Positions 6,874 to 7,998 of a stretch of 7,998 bases of DNA are shown piece by piece (the stretch's first letter is position 1; each line of letters starts with the position of its first letter). The translations under genes and the position numbers were made by a program. Origin of the DNA: Pedosphaera sp. (GTDB lineage Bacteria > Verrucomicrobiota > Verrucomicrobiia > Limisphaerales > UBA9464); assembly GCA_009695405.1 (NCBI GenBank), contig SIAZ01000167.1, forward strand, positions 1-7,998, given 5' to 3'. The notes below the pieces were generated by a model. It did not search any database and was not told the origin of the DNA. It saw nothing but the letters and a program-made list of their open reading frames with translations.

Positions 6874-7734
6874 TCATCCAACCAAGCCCATGGCTTCTGA
6901 TAACGCTCGATGCATTATTCCCGCATCCGGAAGCAGCCCGGTCCAGTACTCAACTCCGAGGACCCCTTGATTCACCAACATCGATAATCCATCAACAGTT
7001 CGGCAACCGACCGCTTGTGCCTCTCGCAATAAACGCGTCCGAGGAGGACTGAAAACAACATCAGCAACAATCTGCTCAGCCCTAAGAGATTTCGTGTCCA
7101 ATGGCAATCGGACGGTCTCATCATACAACCCAATGGACGTCCCATTGATGACAATATCCGTACCTTCTGGCAGTGAAAAGTCCCCTTCCCACAGCTGAAA
7201 ATCAGCAGAACATTTTAACTGATCAACCAACACTTTCAGTAGATCATATCCCCGTTCTGGCGAACGATTGACCAATAAAATATGACCAGCACCTGCTAAG
7301 GCGAGTTCAACTGCCACAGCACGGGCGGCGCCTCCAGCACCAAACAAAACAATATTTTTACCCCTCGGATTTGTCAGATCAGTCAGCGACCGAAGAAAAC
7401 CCTTCCCATCGGTATTCTCTCCAATCAAACGGTCACCACGGCGAACCACACAGTTAACCGCACCAATCACCGCCGCCGACTCGCCCAGACCATCGAGCAA
7501 AGGAATGACCGTTACTTTATGCGGCATACTGAGATTAAATCCTCGGAAACCAGCAACCCTCAGTCCCTTCACTGCATCGGCCAACCCCGATGGGGCCACC
7601 TCCATGTTAATATAACGGCCTGGGAGTTCATGGTGACGAAAAGCAGCTTCAACCATCGCCACAGTCGGATTACCCGCAGCACCTTGAGATAAGCACCCTA
7701 CCAAGTCAGGACAGAAAGAAGACAAACTCGCCAT
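6874..7734 (-). CDS. aroE: Shikimate dehydrogenase
   Basis: A 286-residue cytoplasmic enzyme that reduces 3-dehydroshikimate to shikimate with NADPH, a step of chorismate and aromatic amino acid synthesis. Visible motifs are: NLSMPHK (67-73) with catalytic Lys73; GAVNC (91-95); GENTDG (105-110) with catalytic Asp109; the dinucleotide loop FGAGGAARAV (131-140); the NADP-type NRSPER (156-161); INGTSIGL (196-203); and the C-terminal DVVFSPPRTRLL with DGLSMLVNQG (248-257). Length fits the family. The N-terminal shikimate-binding segment, usually 'HSxSPxxHN', reads GAAGNPTVAMVEAAF (18-32) here, so the Ser-x-Ser pair is absent. I recall a similar 'AGNPT' form in PVC-group homologues, so this is probably a subfamily trait, possibly with altered substrate range. 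The ATG at 7734 has no Shine-Dalgarno. It may be co-transcribed with the oxidoreductase gene downstream. Confidence 0.93.
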   Translation of the reverse strand: MASLSSFCPDLVGCLSQGAAGNPTVAMVEAAFRHHELPGRYINMEVAPSGLADAVKGLRVAGFRGFNLSMPHKVTVIPLLDGLGESAAVIGAVNCVVRRGDRLIGENTDGKGFLRSLTDLTNPRGKNIVLFGAGGAARAVAVELALAGAGHILLVNRSPERGYDLLKVLVDQLKCSADFQLWEGDFSLPEGTDIVINGTSIGLYDETVRLPLDTKSLRAEQIVADVVFSPPRTRLLREAQAVGCRTVDGLSMLVNQGVLGVEYWTGLLPDAGIMHRALSEAMGLVG

Positions 7735-7852
7735 AGTTTAAAATCTTACCATAGCAACTGTGGCGGGATCAAGATCTTGGCTAAGCCGGATTTCTGCTCT
7801 GCGGCCCAGTGCTCGACCCCAATGAACTCCTGCTATTTTCAATCGGATTGAT
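7735..7852. other. Intergenic gap between aroE and the right IS
   Basis: This short stretch separates the aroE start from the IS left end. It contains the weak aroE promoter candidate and otherwise nothing I recognise. The last three bases, GAT (7850-7852), match those following the left IS end (177-179). Confidence 0.5.
7743..7772 (-). promoter_or_regulatory. Possible promoter of aroE
   Basis: On the - strand, TTGATC (7772-7767) and TAAGAT (7748-7743) are separated by 18 bp; each matches its consensus box at four of six positions. If real, transcription would start about at 7736, almost at the ATG (7734), giving a leaderless or nearly leaderless mRNA. That agrees with the missing Shine-Dalgarno, but matches of this quality occur by chance. 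Confidence 0.25.
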
Positions 7853-7878
7853 TGAGGTGGACCCCGAAAACTGGACCA
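7853..7878 (+). repeat. Terminal inverted repeat of the right IS (IRL)
   Basis: The 26 terminal bases pair with the reverse complement of 151-176 at 21 positions. The differences are at position 2 and at positions 16-19 of the repeat. The GGTGGACCCCG and TGGACCA blocks and their 5-bp spacing are the same in both ends, as expected for transposase binding sites. Confidence 0.8.
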
Positions 7879-7918
7879 GCGGTTAAGTTATGGTTTTGCG
7901 GGTTTGATCAACGACAAA

Positions 7919-7998
7919 ATGATCAGACCAATGAAAACCAAAACCAAACGGAAAAGACACAGTTCAGCGTTCAAAGCGAAGGTGGGGATGGAGGCGCT
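7919..7998 (+). CDS. IS3-family transposase OrfA, N-terminal fragment (runs off window)
   Basis: The frame opens with ATG at 7919 (a second ATG at 7931) and reads MIRPMKTKTKRKRHSSAFKA, then KVGMEA, where the window ends. The basic stretch followed by 'HSxxFKAKVxxEA' is the typical start of the OrfA helix-turn-helix domain of IS3-family elements, which binds the terminal repeats. In this family OrfA and OrfB are normally joined by programmed -1 frameshifting to make the active transposase; that part lies outside the window. The start lies 40 bp inside the terminal repeat, the usual place. No Shine-Dalgarno is seen. Confidence 0.85.
   Translation, partial: MIRPMKTKTKRKRHSSAFKAKVGMEA

Larger units (their letters stand above)
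7853..7998 (+). mobile_element. IS3-family insertion sequence, left end (partial)
   Basis: The element begins with the terminal repeat TGAGGTGGACCCCG and TGGACCA, followed by the shared subterminal block TTAAGTTATGGTTT (7883-7896). The start of an OrfA reading frame follows at 7919. The TG start, GGACC-rich end and OrfA sequence fit the IS3 family; the subgroup cannot be fixed from this much sequence. It reads rightward off the window, away from the gene segment. Confidence 0.85.

Overview
The window reads as ordinary bacterial chromosome caught between two insertion-sequence ends. Two protein families point to the Planctomycetota-Verrucomicrobiota (PVC) group, and Verrucomicrobiota is my best guess. 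One is a secreted DUF4380 protein. The other is a Gfo/Idh/MocA oxidoreductase with a twin-arginine leader. The AroE variant also looks like one I recall from that group. This assignment rests on recalled family distribution, not on a marker gene.

Layout. Positions 1-176 are the outer end of an IS3-like element: a GC-rich nested hairpin followed by a terminal inverted repeat. Positions 251-386 hold a decayed fragment of an IS3-type OrfB transposase, and the rest up to 580 has no gene. From 581 to 5366 five genes lie head-to-tail on the + strand: a secreted DUF4380 protein, a pyridoxamine-phosphate-oxidase-family flavoprotein, a DUF4336 protein, an MsbA-like ABC exporter and a gamma-carbonic-anhydrase-like protein. 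The gaps of 42, 81, 3 and 16 bp suggest one transcription unit, most convincingly for the last three genes. After a 106-bp convergent gap, two genes lie on the - strand: a Tat-leader Gfo/Idh/MocA oxidoreductase (5473-6768) and, upstream of it, shikimate dehydrogenase aroE (6874-7734). From 7853 to the right edge a second IS3-family element begins, with its terminal repeat and the first codons of OrfA.

The genes do not form a recognisable pathway. AroE is a housekeeping enzyme of aromatic amino acid synthesis. The exporter, flavoprotein and gamma-CA have no substrate that can be read from context. I see no defence system, CRISPR array, tRNA, rRNA or biosynthetic cluster.

The most notable signals are structural. 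First, the two IS ends face outward from the 7.7-kb segment, match at 21 of 26 terminal positions, and are each bordered by the trinucleotide GAT on the segment side. That is the arrangement expected if the segment and one IS copy formed a circle or a tandem repeat. Second, none of the seven complete genes has a recognisable Shine-Dalgarno sequence. Third, the + strand genes are unusually pyrimidine-rich in the sense strand. Smaller oddities are altered signature residues in the DUF4336 protein, AroE and the ABC exporter.
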